Source: JAJXYP01 sp035541855 (lineage in GTDB: Bacteria > Patescibacteriota > Minisyncoccia > UBA6257 > 2-01-FULL-56-20). Taken from it: a stretch of DNA of 11,114 nucleotides. The notes under the pieces were generated by a model. That model saw only the letters and a list, made by a program, of their open reading frames with translations. It did no database searches and was not told the origin of the DNA. Shown one piece after another: positions 11,026 to 11,114 of the stretch. The translations under genes and the position numbers were made by a program. The number at the start of each line of letters is the position of its first letter. The first letter of the stretch is position 1. Location of the stretch: the NCBI GenBank assembly GCA_035541855.1, contig DATKMM010000012.1, forward strand, positions 1-11,114, written 5' to 3'.

Positions 11026-11054
11026 ATTATATGCCGCGCGCGCGAAAGCGTGAA
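11026..11054 (-). promoter_or_regulatory. ruvA promoter (leaderless arrangement)
   Basis: -10 TATAAT at 11031-11026 and -35 TTCACG (four of six consensus bases) at 11054-11049, with a 17-nt spacer. Six bases separate the -10 box from the ruvA ATG, so the predicted +1 falls on the A of the start codon. The mRNA should carry no 5' leader. Confidence 0.65.
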
Positions 11055-11068
11055 ATCTTCCGCGGCAT

Positions 11069-11108
11069 AAAAAATCCCCGTGCCAAGGCCGAAGCCAGGA
11101 CACGGGGA
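11069..11108 (-). terminator. Intrinsic terminator of the gene upstream of ruvA
   Basis: TCCCCGTG and CACGGGGA (11108-11101 and 11082-11075) form a perfect 8-bp stem. It is followed on the minus strand by six T (11074-11069). The 18-nt loop region contains an inner GGC-TTCG-GCC hairpin. It would end a minus-strand transcript coming from beyond the right edge of the window. Confidence 0.85.
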
Positions 11109-11114
11109 ACCGAC

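Overview
The window is a bacterial chromosome segment of roughly 60 % GC. All 19 genes recognised here lie on the minus strand, so transcription runs from the right end to the left. It covers most of an S10-spc ribosomal-protein operon plus three housekeeping genes upstream of it. I infer a Patescibacteria/CPR (Parcubacteria-like) origin with moderate confidence. The reasons are a MurE-type ligase with a very short N-terminus and a GTKGKTT P-loop, L22 and S19 with basic tails, almost no Shine-Dalgarno motifs, and an S10 cluster that starts at rplC without rpsJ. rplP ends in TGA at its expected length, which points to the standard code.

Right end (11114 to 8682): a terminator of an unseen upstream gene is followed by ruvA, whose TATAAT box sits so close to the ATG that the mRNA should be leaderless. 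The murE-like ligase gene starts 2 nt after ruvA. Next comes a 427-bp stretch of about 50 % GC with no convincing gene.

Middle (8681 to 6817): a complete beta-CASP metallo-beta-lactamase RNase gene, also with a near-leaderless promoter. About 510 bp of non-coding DNA follows. It holds a tRNA 3'-end remnant, a palindrome carrying back-to-back promoter motifs, a 15-bp-stem bidirectional terminator, a 176-bp element bounded by 26-bp perfect inverted repeats, the main ribosomal operon promoter, and a leader of about 100 nt. In that leader a long stem and a terminator hairpin exclude each other.

Left (6816 to 1): rplC-rplD-rplW-rplB-rpsS-rplV-rpsC-rplP-rpmC-rpsQ-rplN-rplX-rplE-rpsN-rpsH-rplF, with rplF cut by the window edge. 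Gaps are mostly 1-17 nt and rpmC/rpsQ overlap. The exceptions are the two spacers beside rplP, which carry heptamer repeat arrays in opposite orientations.

No new defence or catalytic system is visible. The points most worth checking are regulatory: the rplC leader, the heptamer arrays around rplP, the A-[AC]-C start context that replaces Shine-Dalgarno sites, and the inverted-repeat element next to the operon promoter.
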